Shown: positions 24,820-36,100 of the stretch, piece after piece | Layout: each line of letters starts with the position of its first letter | Position numbering within the stretch: position 1 is the first letter of the stretch | Source of the DNA: Parahaliea maris | GTDB lineage: Bacteria; Pseudomonadota; Gammaproteobacteria; Pseudomonadales; Halieaceae | DNA length: 64,000 nt | Assembly (NCBI RefSeq): GCF_008064665.1 | Contig: NZ_VRZA01000002.1 | Span: 1-64,000, forward strand | Reading direction: 5' to 3' | The notes under the pieces: generated by a model | What the model was told of the DNA's origin: nothing | Databases searched by the model: none | The model's input: only the letters and a program-made list of their open reading frames with translations | Program-made: the position numbers and the translations under genes

Positions 24820-26646
24820 TCAGGGGCTCCACTTCCAGATAAACAGGCGCAGCCAGTCCACCAGTTTTTCGCTCCAGATCCGGATGACCAGGCGGTCCTC
24901 TACCCGGGTCTTGGCGATCCCCTCCATGCCGGGACGTAATTGGGGGACTTCCCTGTCCAGAACCGCTTCCACTCTGAAAAAATTGTGTCCTTCGGCCTGC
25001 TCGGACATCGAGGTGACCAGGGTGACAGCGTATTCCAGGGTCTGGTCCGGCATCGCCGCCAGCCGCAGGGCGCCGTGCTGCCCCACCTCCAGGTCCATCA
25101 CATCACCCTCGTCGACCCTCAGGATCACGCGGTGATCCTCGAGGGGGGCGAGGCGGAACAACTCCTCCCCCCGGCGCACTGCGGCCCCCACTTTCTGGCT
25201 GAGGTCTCCTGCCACGAGCACCCCTGCAAACGGGGCCCTGATGCGGGTGCGTTCAAGCTGCAGGTCCAGCAACTGGATCTGTGCTTCCGCCTGGGCCAGT
25301 TCGGCGCGGATGATGTTGGCCGCGGCCCGCTCCTGGCCTGCGAGCGCCTGGTCGTATTCCGCCATGCCCTGGTTGCGCTTGGTGCTCCAGCGAATGCGCT
25401 CCAGCGCGAGGTCCTGGTCATCCAGGGTTGCAATCAGCTGACCCGCGTCGACGACCTCGCCGGCCCGGGCCAACTGGCTGCCGATATAGCCGTCGAAGGG
25501 CGCGATAATCGCACGTTGCACCAGGCCTTCGACAACGGCGGGAGAAGTAACACGATAGTCTCCCGTCACCACAGTAAACGCGCCGACCAGCAGCAACGCC
25601 GCCGCCGTAGCGAGTTTGCGCCCGATATGATGTGGCCCCACCAGGCGCTCCAGCTGGATACGGCCGCTGTCCAGTGCTTTACGCCAGAGCGGCCGATCGT
25701 CTCGCCGGCGCAGCTCCAGCAGTGGGCCCAGCACGCTCATGGCCGCGTCCACCAGTTCCACCTCTTCCTCGCGGAACCGGGCCTCACCGGTTCTCTCCAG
25801 TGTGATGGCACCGATGACGGTGCCGTCGGCCTTCAGTGGTACGGTCAGGGCGCTACCCGCACGGTGACTTTCCAGGAGGTCCTGGTGCGCCCTGCAAATA
25901 CGGTGTTCCCAGTCCCTGGGGGGAGGGACGAGAATGACCGCGTCCTGGTCGATGGCTTCTTCCATTGCGCCCTGCAGGCTCTGGACAAAGCCCATGCGCT
26001 CACCGAACTGGGCACTGTGGGACAGGGCCTGCAGCTGGATTCTACGGGATTGGAGAAAGCCGATGCTGACCGGGTCGCAGTCCAGGCGCGTGGCGAGTTC
26101 AGAGACCAGCGCGTGGCAGGCGCTGTCGAAACTGCGTTGCTCCAGGCCCAGGCCAATCAGGTCGAAGGCCAGGATGGTGCGCGATTTCTGACGTTCGTCT
26201 TCGCCGCCCTGCTGGCGCCGCAGCAGGCATTCCAGCCAGGCCGTTCCCCAGCGCAGGCGCCACAGCAGGGGACGGCTATCGGTGTCGCTGCCCTCGACGA
26301 GAACAGCAACCGCGCCGCAGAGGTCACCATCAAGTTCCAGGGGCACCGCCAGGCAGCGCCGGGGTTGTTCGATCGCCACTGGTCGACGCTCCTGCAGGCA
26401 GCGCTGGGCGGTGGCGGCCAGGTGGGGAGGCGTGGAGTCGGACTCCGGCCAGCTGGCGAAAGGTGCGAAGGGTCCTCCCGGTTCACCCAGCACCACCACT
26501 GCTGAGTGAGTGCCGGGAAGGTACTGGCACTGCAGGGCAAGCCAGGCGCTGACAAAGGCCTCCGGCGCCGCCGCCGTGCGGAACTGCTGCCACAGCGTCT
26601 GCTCGAGGAAGGTGACGTTGGCGTCGGCACGGGTGTGCTCGGTCAT
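24820..26646 (-). CDS. GAF-GAF-TM-HlyD fusion protein
   Basis: This 608-residue protein has two GAF-like domains in its cytoplasmic half (about 10-140 and 155-310; AVPLELDGDLCGAVAV and TVPLKADGTVIGAITLER are the typical GAF strand signatures). One membrane helix follows (about 344-361), then a HlyD-type periplasmic region: lipoyl half AIIAPFDGYIGSQLARAGEVVDAGQLIATLDD, a coiled-coil hairpin (about 395-460), lipoyl half RIRAPFAGVLVAGDLSQKVGAAVRRGEELFRL, and a barrel. GAF domains sense small ligands or bind partners, so export could be gated by a cytoplasmic signal. A duplicated GAF head on an adaptor is unusual. It is the second gene of the export block, with 45 bases to the small DUF3467 gene. 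Confidence 0.86.
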   Translation of the reverse strand: MTEHTRADANVTFLEQTLWQQFRTAAAPEAFVSAWLALQCQYLPGTHSAVVVLGEPGGPFAPFASWPESDSTPPHLAATAQRCLQERRPVAIEQPRRCLAVPLELDGDLCGAVAVLVEGSDTDSRPLLWRLRWGTAWLECLLRRQQGGEDERQKSRTILAFDLIGLGLEQRSFDSACHALVSELATRLDCDPVSIGFLQSRRIQLQALSHSAQFGERMGFVQSLQGAMEEAIDQDAVILVPPPRDWEHRICRAHQDLLESHRAGSALTVPLKADGTVIGAITLERTGEARFREEEVELVDAAMSVLGPLLELRRRDDRPLWRKALDSGRIQLERLVGPHHIGRKLATAAALLLVGAFTVVTGDYRVTSPAVVEGLVQRAIIAPFDGYIGSQLARAGEVVDAGQLIATLDDQDLALERIRWSTKRNQGMAEYDQALAGQERAAANIIRAELAQAEAQIQLLDLQLERTRIRAPFAGVLVAGDLSQKVGAAVRRGEELFRLAPLEDHRVILRVDEGDVMDLEVGQHGALRLAAMPDQTLEYAVTLVTSMSEQAEGHNFFRVEAVLDREVPQLRPGMEGIAKTRVEDRLVIRIWSEKLVDWLRLFIWKWSP

Positions 26647-26691
26647 CGTCCTTCAATGCCCCCTTGTGCGCCTGCCAGGCCGGTCAGAGCG

Positions 26692-27054
26692 CTAGCCCAC
26701 CTGGCCCTGGTCTTTGCTGGTGCCATTCACACCGCCCCCGGGAGTGATATTGAGGGCGCCGAAACGCTTTTCGTACTGGGTCAGTACGGCACCGAGAAGA
26801 ATCCACAAACGCTTTGCAGCGTAGGGGCTGAGCACAATGCGGTTGTTGAGCTTTACATGAAACTCCCGGGTTTCGCTGGCTTTCCAGGTCTCGTTGGTGC
26901 CGAAGAACAGGTTGACCTCTTCCCGCGTGCTGGTGGCGTTGACCACGTTGGCGTGAGAGCTGACCATCGCGGAGTCATCCCAGTCGACGATGGGTGTCGC
27001 CGGCTGGCTCGCTTCCACTTCTTCAACGTTTTCTGCCCGAGTTTCTTCTACCAT
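26692..27054 (-). CDS. Small DUF3467 protein of the export cluster
   Basis: This 120-residue cytoplasmic protein has an acidic N-terminal tail of about 28 residues, followed by a DUF3467-like domain: SSHANVVNATSTREEVNLFFG, then NNRIVLSPYAAKRLWILLGAVLTQYEKRFG, which is the family hallmark (R(I/V)xLSPxxAKRL...YExxFG). The tail after residue 102 is Gly-rich. ATG 27054 has AAGGAG six bases upstream and is clearly the start; the frame is open further to 27120 but would run into a hairpin. DUF3467 proteins have no known function. Placement between the giant protein and its presumed exporter suggests a chaperone or secretion-timing role. Confidence 0.82.
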   Translation of the reverse strand: MVEETRAENVEEVEASQPATPIVDWDDSAMVSSHANVVNATSTREEVNLFFGTNETWKASETREFHVKLNNRIVLSPYAAKRLWILLGAVLTQYEKRFGALNITPGGGVNGTSKDQGQVG

Positions 27055-27089
27055 GTGGTGCTCCTTCCCTTGGGGTATTGCACAGTAAA

Positions 27090-27118
27090 GCGGCGGTCGG
27101 GAAATCTCCCTCCGCCGC
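27090..27118 (-). terminator. Intercistronic hairpin between the giant gene and the export genes
   Basis: GCGGCGG (27090-27096) pairs with CCGCCGC (27112-27118), and an inner GGGA/TCCC stem has an AATC loop. On the minus strand it follows the giant gene stop by 25 bases and is followed by TTTACT, a poor T tract. It may partly end transcription or protect the 15.6-kb upstream message, lowering expression of the exporter relative to its cargo. Confidence 0.55.
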
Positions 27119-27143
27119 AACAGCTTGTTTGTTGCATTAGCCT

Positions 27144-30100
27144 CTACGTTATCTGCAACTGCCTGCCGCTAAACACGGCCTTGTTATGCCATTGAATCAG
27201 GCCTGCGCTGGTTGCCGGGGCGCCCGCATCAGGCGCGGTTGTATCGAGGAGCAGCACGTCCTCTGCGTCCATCGTAACCGGCTCCAGGTATTCCCCGCTG
27301 TCCTCGTCAAATACCTGGATGTCTGGCTCTTCCGCCGTACTGAAGCGCTCCCCCGTCCCCAGGGCATTGGCCATGAAGGCAATGCCCGAATCGTGCTCGA
27401 GACCCACAGCGTGGCCGTACTCGTGCAGCAGCGTGCTGATGAGGTCTATCTGTTCCTCTGCGGCACCGACACCGGTGTACCAGCCGTGACCGGCTGCATT
27501 GTGGTCGAGCACGATGCGCTCGCCCTCAAAGCGCGCAAGCTGGTTGCCGGGAAGGTCATCGACAACGATAGCCAGTGCTGCGAGTGCCTCCATGTCGACC
27601 CCGGGCACACCCTCCATCTGTGTAATGGCCTGCTGTGCTGCGGTATCGATGGTCGCAGTGGTGAGCGATCTCGCTGATTCGGCGTCGTCTGCAATGCCGG
27701 AGGCCATTAGCGCCGACGCCGCGTAGGCAGGATCGTCGCCGCGGACCAGGAAGTCCGAGAAATGGCTGGAACCCTGCAGGCTGAGCACACCGAACTGGCC
27801 GTCATTGAGGATACTGTTGTAGGAGTGGGTGGCGATGGCTGTGCCATCCAGGCTTATGCTGGCGGTACTGCCGAACATGGTGACTGTCAGTTGGTAATCG
27901 ACGCCGGGTTCCAGGTCGACCGGGGCCGCTGCTTCGACTCGCCACTGGCCATCGAGGAAGTAGCCGATGATCACCTCGTCGTTTGCTACATCCAGGGCGG
28001 CGAACTTGAATTCGTCCTTGCTGAAATAGTCGAAGACGAAGCCGCCCTGGTTTTCGGTATTGAGGGTGCCCAGCAACTCCAGGCGGGTAAACGCGGCCAC
28101 GTCCACGCTGTCTACCGCCACTGCGGGCAGGTGCCCACCGTCACCGTGCAACTGGCCGCCATCGGTGCCCCAGCCCCCGCGCTGGGCGGTGAAGGGATTG
28201 CTGTTGGCGCCGGTAAAGTTGGTGCTGTAGGTGAAAGTCCATTGTGGGGGCAGCGTCTGCACCTGGAAATCGTCAAAGCGTGCTATTGCGTTATCGGTGC
28301 CGAGGCCCAGCATACTGTTGTTGTTGAGGGCTTCGCCGAAGTCGAAGGAGGCATTGATGCCCTGGTCGACATAGGCGGTGGCCCGGGTACCGAACAGCAC
28401 CACCGTAAGGTCAAAGTCCTGGTTGGCTCTGAGCTGTACGTTCACCTGGGTGTCGATCACCCAGCCGCTAGCGTCACGGTGGCCGATTTGCAGCTTGTTG
28501 GTCGCCAGGTCCGCGCCGGCAAACTTGAAGTCTTCCGGGCCCCGGTAGTCGAAGATGACATAGCCATTGGACTTGAAGCCGGCCTTGTCCTTGTCGGCGT
28601 TGATCGTCACCAGCACTTCGGTATACATCGGCTGCTGTGTACCCAGCGGGTAGAGGCCAACCACCTCGCCACCCTGGGCTGCCGGGCTTGCCTCCAGCAT
28701 GCCGCTGGACAGGTTCAGGTTGCCGACATCGGCCGCCAGGGGGACGGCCGCAGCGGCATCGTTGAACAGTTCGCGTCGCATGATCTCGCGCTTGCCCTGC
28801 AGGTTACCCGGTTGCGGGTCGTTGGGAGCGCCGGTCTGGTCCTGCCAGTCGTAGTCGGTCTGGCGCACCATGCCCAGCTCGCCGTAGGGCTCGAAGGCCC
28901 GCAGCGGGTCCGGGTCGTCAGTGCGGACGTCGTCGCGTTTCTGGTCGACAAACAACTGGGCGTCCACGGTGTTGTTGAGCAGGGCGGGGTCGACCCGCGC
29001 ATCGATACCGTCGCTGGCGGACAGGGAATAGAGGAACTCGGGTACCTGGGGCTGCAGGGTACGGCTGATGTGGAAGGCGCCGAAGGGGCTGAAGGGCACG
29101 ATGTAGCTGTTGTATTCCCCCACCCAGTCGATGGCCCGATCCGCCCCGGTATTGAGGATCATCACGTCGCGACCAGCGCCGGAGTACACGATGTCGGCGT
29201 AGGCCTGGTACTCATCCGCATCCTTGTTGTCCAGCGGGTCGGGCTCCGGGTCATGGGGGCCTACCCGGCCGGTAAACCCGGAATCGTGATTGTCGTCCAT
29301 GTTCAGCAGGTCGAAGCCGCGGCCGCCGTACATGTGGTCGCGGCCGGTGCCGCCGACGATCCAGTCATTGCCGAGGTCGCCGAAGATCCGGTCGGCGCCA
29401 TCACTGGCCAGGACCTCGTCATCGCCCTCGTACACGGGGCCATCGGGCCCTTCGGTTTCATCGAAGTTGAGTAGGAAGTCAATCGGGTTGGCGATGCCGG
29501 AGAGGGTCGCCAGCGGCGCGATATCACCCGCCAGCGCGTCGAAGTCAAACATCAGCTTGCGGCGCGGATTGAACTCGTCGTACCAGGCGAACTCGTCGCG
29601 AGTGCGGGCACGCTGGCCATTTTCCTCGAGAATTTCCTTGCCTTCAAAGCGTAGGATGTCACCGGGGTTATAGGGCGCGAAGGCAAACCAGAAAGGATTA
29701 TCGGTGAGCAGGTCCGCGACATCACTGATGCCCTCGGGGGTGTTCGGGGGTGAACTCTGCATGGCCTGCAGGAAGGTGTTGAGCGCATCGAAGCCACCGC
29801 TGACCTCCCCGCTGTAGTAGGTGGGCAGCGCCTCGGCGCCTGAGACTGCATCGTCGCCGTCACCACTGTGGATGAAGTCGTTCTGCAGGCCGCCAAAGAT
29901 GATGTCGTTAAAGCGAATGCTGGCGTCAAACTCGCCCCTATTCTGGCCGTCGAGATCGTCGGTCCTGAAGGCGAACAACTCCACTCCCTTGACCAGTTCG
30001 TTTTCCACGTTGATGACCGCCCGCTGGATATTGCCGGGCGAACTGATCACCGCATTCAGCGAATTGGGATCGGGTTGCTCGTTGTTCTTGAGATTGGTCT

Positions 30101-33100
30101 GCTCGGCACTGCGCGCGGCGATGCCGTACAGGGACTCGTCGTAGGTGTCGCTGTTGCGGCGGGTGAGGATAAGGCCATCGTCGCCGACGATACCGTCGAT
30201 ACCGGTACCGCCGAGCAGGAAGTCATTGCCGATCTCACCGTAGAGGTCATCGTGTTCGCTGTTACCGAAGATGACATCGTCGCCGGTCATGCCGTGGACG
30301 ATATCGTCGCCGCTTTCGCCGTAGATGAGGTCACCCTCACCCCGGGCGGAGGGCAGGAAGCCCAGCGTTTCACGTTCGCCTCCCTGGTCGCTATAGCCGT
30401 AGCCGTAGTCGCCGAGGTTGACCGCCCGAACCCTGATGGTGATTTCGCCGTTCGCCGCGCCGTAACCATCGTCCTGGAAGCCATAGGCGACCACCGCATC
30501 GCGGTCGTAGTTGAACACCGCATAGCCGAGCTGGTTGCCTTCCAGCACCGGGTCGGTGTCGGCGACCACGATGCGGAAGATATCGCCGTTGTCGCCGAGG
30601 ATGGTATCGGCGTCGGTGGCGTGGCGCTCGGCCTCGGGTACGAGGGTGTCGGCGCCGATGTCGTTGGCCCCGCTGAAGTCCGCACTGCGGGAGAGCAACG
30701 CGGGGTTGCCCGCGCCGCCGTAGATCATGTCGGCGCCGTCCGGGCGCAGGACGTTGGCGTCGGCCAGGTCGTGGATGGGGTCATTGTCCCCCAGGCCAAA
30801 CAGCATGGAGCTGCCGCCGATCAGGTCGTCCTGGCCGAGGTTGCCGTAGATCCGGTCGTTGCCGCCGTTACCCTCGATGTAATCGTCGCCGTCGTCGAGG
30901 GATTCGAACACGTCGAAACGCAGGGTGAATCCCTGGTCATTGCCCGGGTTGAGGTCGACCCGCTGGGTGAAACTGCGCAGGTCGAAGGAGGGCTCGGCGT
31001 CCTGGGCCGGATTGTAGATATCGAAATCGCCGGGTTGCTTGAGCTCGCCCAGAGCGACAAGACCATCGCCCTGGATGATGTCATCACCCAGCTGGCCAAA
31101 CAGTTCATCGTCTTGGGCGGCGCCGGCCATTACGTCATTGCCGAAGGGGCGGGGATCTTCCCAGTTGCTGGCGGCGTCGGTCTCGATCTGCTCGGAATGA
31201 TCGAGCAGGATGACCGTCCGCACCAGGTCCATGTCCTGGTGGGGCTGGAAAGTACCCGTCACGTCGGCGCTAAAGCCCACATCGATGTCGGCCAGGTTAT
31301 CCACGTTATCGCTTTCGAGACGATACAGCAGGCCGTTGGCCGTCATCCGGAAGCGCGGGCTGTCGGTATCGTCCTGGCGGATGACGATGGCATTGTCCCC
31401 GGCTAGTACGTCGTCATCCTCGCCGCCATCGAGAATGTCGTTGAGTTCGTTGACATCCGCAGGGTTCAGGTCCGCCAGTTCTGTTGGCGTAATGGCCAGG
31501 CGATCCACCGCCGGCATATCGTCCAGTTCGTCGTCGCCACCGGACACGTTGTGCCCACCGATCAGGTCATCGTCTCCGGTGCCGCCCAGCAGGATGTCGT
31601 CGTCCTGGCCACCGATCAGGATGTCGTTCGCCGCATTGCCCCAGATGACATCCTCGAAATCATTGTGGCCCCCATCTCCCGACAGATCGGCGCCGTCGGC
31701 TTCACTGGTGAAGATCGAGAAGAAGTGGTTGTTTACGAAGAACTGGTCCAGGCTCGGCAGGGTGGGGTAGAGCTTGCCATGGTCGCCGAACAGCAGGTCA
31801 GCGCCGTCCGGGCCGTCCACCCCGTCGGGCAGGGCCTCGTCAGTGTCACCGTAGAGATTGTCGTTACCAGTGCCCCCCATCAGCACGTCACCGGCAGCCG
31901 CGCTGCTGTTGCCATTGCCGTAGATCACGTCGTTGCCGCCGTTGGTCGGGGCGATGACCTGGATGCGGTCCAGGGTCGACAGGTCGGGCGTCACGGCGTC
32001 GTCGAGGCTAACGACGCTGCCGCCCAGGTGATCCTGCACGTCGGCGCGACCGGCGATACCATCCGCAGGCAGTGACCAGTCCAGCCGGCCGTTGTCACCG
32101 AGCAGGATGTCCTCGCCGGCGCGAGCGGTTGCCAGGGCCAGCAAATCGGCACTGGTTTCACCAAAGATGAGGTCGTCGAACATGCCGCCGATGACCACGT
32201 CATCACCGTCGTTGCCGTGCAGGGTGTCAGACCCACCTTCGGCGAACGACTTGCTGCGCAACAGGACAGCCTGTTCGAAGCGGAGATACTTCTGCCCGCC
32301 GTCACCGAGAATCTGGTCGGCCCCCGGGTTCGGCGCCATGGTCAGGCCATCGGCTCCGAGGTAGAAGTCACCGTGCACCAGGTCATCGCCGGAACCGCCC
32401 ATGGCCACGTCGCCGGTGGCCAGGGACGTGTTGTCGTTGCCGTAGATCTGGTCGTTGCCGCCGAGGATACCGGTGGCGAGGGTTTCTATCAGGTCAACGG
32501 TCAGTGGATCACCGTCACCGCTCGCGGTGAAGCTGCCGGAAATGACGGCGAGATCGGCATCCGAGGCGACATCAAGGCGCACCCGGCCCTCGTCCCCGAC
32601 CAGGGTGTCGTCCCCTGCGGTGGTGACCAGGTCGGCCACAGTGTACCCGACAGGAAGCCAGGCCTCGCCGTGCAGTTCATCGCCCCCGACACCGCCGAGG
32701 ATGATGTCGCTGAAATCATTGCCCTGGATGTGGTCGGCGCCTCCCTGGGCGTTGCTGGCATCGGTGGTTTCAATGCGGGTGACCAGATTGTTCACCAGGT
32801 CGATCTCACCCTGGTCGCCCACCAGGATGTCTTCGCCACCCAGTTGTCCGTAAAGGTCGGCAACGCCACTTTCGTCGGTTATCTCGTCGTTGTCACCGAA
32901 CATGCGGTCCGCGCCGGTGCCGCCGAAGGCGGTATCACTGCCTGCATTGCCAAAGATATGATCCACGCCGCCCACCAGCGGTGTACCCGCGGCGGTTTCG
33001 ATCCGGTCCAGGGTCAGCCGGTCAGTATCCGGGCCGAAGGTGTAGTCCAGCAGGCCGTTGTCACCGAGGATGATGTCGTTCCCATCCATAGTCGGAGCCG

Positions 33101-36100
33101 GCGTTTGGGCATCGCCGTAGAGGTGATCGATGCCGCCGTCGTTGACCCCGCCCAGGATGACGTCAGCGCCCGAGTTGCCGCTCATCACGTCGGCGCCACC
33201 GGAGCCCTCGGCAATGTCGGTGGTGGTGATCAGGTCGATCGCCGTGCCCTGTACCAGCCGTCTACCTTCCGTGCCGGCGAGGAAGATGTCGCCGTTATCG
33301 CCCAGCATGACGTCGTCAAGGTCATTGACCCCGGAAGAGGCGCTGGCATTGTCACCGTAGATGAAGTCGCCGGCTTCTCCCCCCAGAAGGACATCGGCAT
33401 GGGCGTCACCGGAGATGATGTCCACGCCTCCCAGACCGTCGTTATAGCTGCGGATCAGGTCGATGGAGCTTACGTCGCCATCCGGCGGGCCGTTCAGCGG
33501 GTTGTTGTCACCGTCGGCGCTCCAGTTGTAGTTCAGATGGATCAGGCCGTTGTCACCGAGAATGACATCCTCCCCGACACTGCCGGTGAGCACGTCGACG
33601 CTGCCGTTGACACCACCGAGAATAATGTCATCGCCCACCTGACCGTAGGCGGTATCGGCGCCGCCACTGCTGTTGGCGGTATCAGTGGTCTGGATGTAAG
33701 CCAGTTTGCCGAAATTGCCCGGATCGATCGTGCCGACGTAGACCAGTTCGCCGTTGTCGCCGAGGATGATGTCTTCGTCACTGACCTCGGCATCGGTGGG
33801 GCCTCGTCCCGGACCGTGTCCGCCAGCGAGCAGGAAGGGGTTGCCCATGACGTTGGTGGTGGGGTCGTCGCCGTTGTTGTCACCGTCGCTGCCGCGACCG
33901 CCGATGATCACGTCATTGCCATTGTCGCCAAAGAGGGTGTCTCGATAACTGCCCGCGGGATCACTGGCGAATACGGAGGCAATACGCTGCAGACGCCGCT
34001 GGTGGAATTCCACCACGCCGCCGTCGCCGATCAGGATGTCCTCGCCGTCGGGATTCGAGGTGGCCGGGTCATTGGTGTTGGCGGTCGCGGCCCGCGGGTC
34101 CACGTCGCCTCCGCCAAGATCATCGCCACCGCCGCCGAGAATGATGTCACCGGCTTCGCCACCGGAGAGGATGTCATTGCCATCGCCCGCCACGACGTCG
34201 GTGAGGATGAGGTCGAGGCTGCCGCTGATATCGTCGGCACCCGCCTTGTAGGGCGCTGCCAGGGCGGCGCTGCCGTTGCCGACCACGAGGTCAGTCCCGG
34301 GAGACACCCCGTCGAATTTCACCACAATGCCGTCATCGCCGAACATGATATCGGCGCCCACACCGCCCACCACGAGGTCGTCCTCGGTGCCCCCGAACAT
34401 GATGTCCGGCTCGCCCTGGCCGTGGAGTTCGTCATTGTCGGCGTCGCCGAACATGATGTCGCGGCCGCGGCTGCCGGTCATGTAGTCGTTGCCGCCATCG
34501 CCGTGCATGGTGTCGTCGCCGAAACCGCCGGACATCACATCGCTGTCGTCGCCGCCGGACATGATGTCGTCCTGCTCGTTGCCGAACAGCACATCGTCAC
34601 CGGCTTCCCCGTTGATGATGTCGAAGCCCTTGCCGCCCACCACATGGTCGTTGCCGCTGCCACCGTCGATGGTGTCGTTGGCCGCGCCGCCAAAGATGAT
34701 GTCGTTGTCGTCGCCGCCGTCGATAGTATCGTCCGCGCCGGCACCGAGGTCGGTGCCGGTGAACTTGCTGGTGAGGTCGAGCAGGATGGCCTGGATCTTG
34801 TCGTCGGTGCTGACCGCGGGGTCGTCATCCAGCGGGTCGTTGGGTACGAAGGGGGTGAGGTTGAAAGAAGATACGTCGAGGTGGCCACCGGTCTGGTCAA
34901 AGCCGAAACGCACGCCATCACCGATAATCACATCGTTGCCGGCGTCACCTGACAGAGTGTCGAGCCCGCCGCCGCCGATGATGATGTCGTCCTGGTCGCC
35001 GCCGCTGATCATGTCATTCCCGTCCAGCAGGGTGACCCTCGCGCCAATGCTCTTGTCGGTGTCTACACCGTCCCAGTAGGTGCCGTCGTCGCCGAACAGC
35101 ACGTCATAGCCGGCGCCGCCCTCAATCTCGTCATCGCCCAGTTCGCCGTAGATTTCATCGTCCAGGTGGCTGCCCACCAGGCGGTCGTTACCGCTGCCCC
35201 CTCTGATGACGGCTCCAGCGCCAGTCGAGGCGGCCGCTCCCCCGGGTATGAACTCGATGACGTCATCCCCGACACCCCCCTGCAGGTTGAAGGTGATAGG
35301 GGTGGGGGATTCATGGAAGTCGGTGAAGATCATGCTGTCGTTGCCCTGGCCACCGAGACCAACAATGTGCGTGAAATTCCCGCTGTAGGTCTGCCAGTTG
35401 TTGACGCCCATGGACGGCGCACGAACGCGGATATCGCCACCCTGGTAGTCGATCTCGAAGCTCTCGTTCCCGTCACTGGTATCCCCGTTCAGGCGGTCGA
35501 TGGCATTGGGGCCCATGTTCAGCATGAGGGTGCCATTCTCGAGATCGGTAGCAAGTATGGGCGGGCGGTCAAAGGGAATGTCGAAATTGAAGACGGGTTC
35601 AGGCCCATAGATGTTGCCACCGGTCTCGAACTCGACGATGCCGAAATCAATGACCAGGTACCAGAACAGTTCCGCCAGCAGGGCACCCTGCAGGTCGAAG
35701 ATCACCAGCGGGTTGTTGGAGGTGTTGAGGGTGTTGAGGATTTCGCTGATGTGTACGGCGCCGTCGTTGTTGGGGTCGTACCAGTCCCAGCCGATCCGCG
35801 CGGTTATACCGCCCCCCACGCCGCCACTGGCAATGCCAAGGTTCAGTTCTGCGGCGGCGGTGAGGGTCATTTCGAGGAAGATTTCCTCGATGTCTGTCCC
35901 GGTGGTGACCAGGCCGTCCTCGCCAGCCTCGCGGTCCCCGAAGAAGAATCCGTCGAAGATGAGACCGGGGTTGGTGAAGTCAGACTTGGCAAAGCGATCG
36001 AGACCGTAGGTGTCAAAGCCGAAACTGAAGTCGGCACCCACATAGAAGCCAAAACCAACCGAAGCCCCGAGTGGGCCGAATATGGTGAAGAACTGTTCGT

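Noticed and set aside
24940-26505. 521-residue plus-strand open frame opposite the GAF-HlyD gene
   Set aside because: The minus-strand gene has clear domains and tight spacing with its neighbours; the opposite frame has none.
20371-27054. The cluster considered as a classical type I secretion system or RND efflux pump
   Set aside because: There is no ABC ATPase, no RND permease and no TolC-like gene. The only ATPase-like protein has lost its Walker residues.
29300-35250. Repetitive DNA considered as CRISPR or tandem satellite
   Set aside because: Repeats are imperfect, in phase with the coding frame and encode GGxGxDxxx turns. There are no constant repeats with unique spacers.
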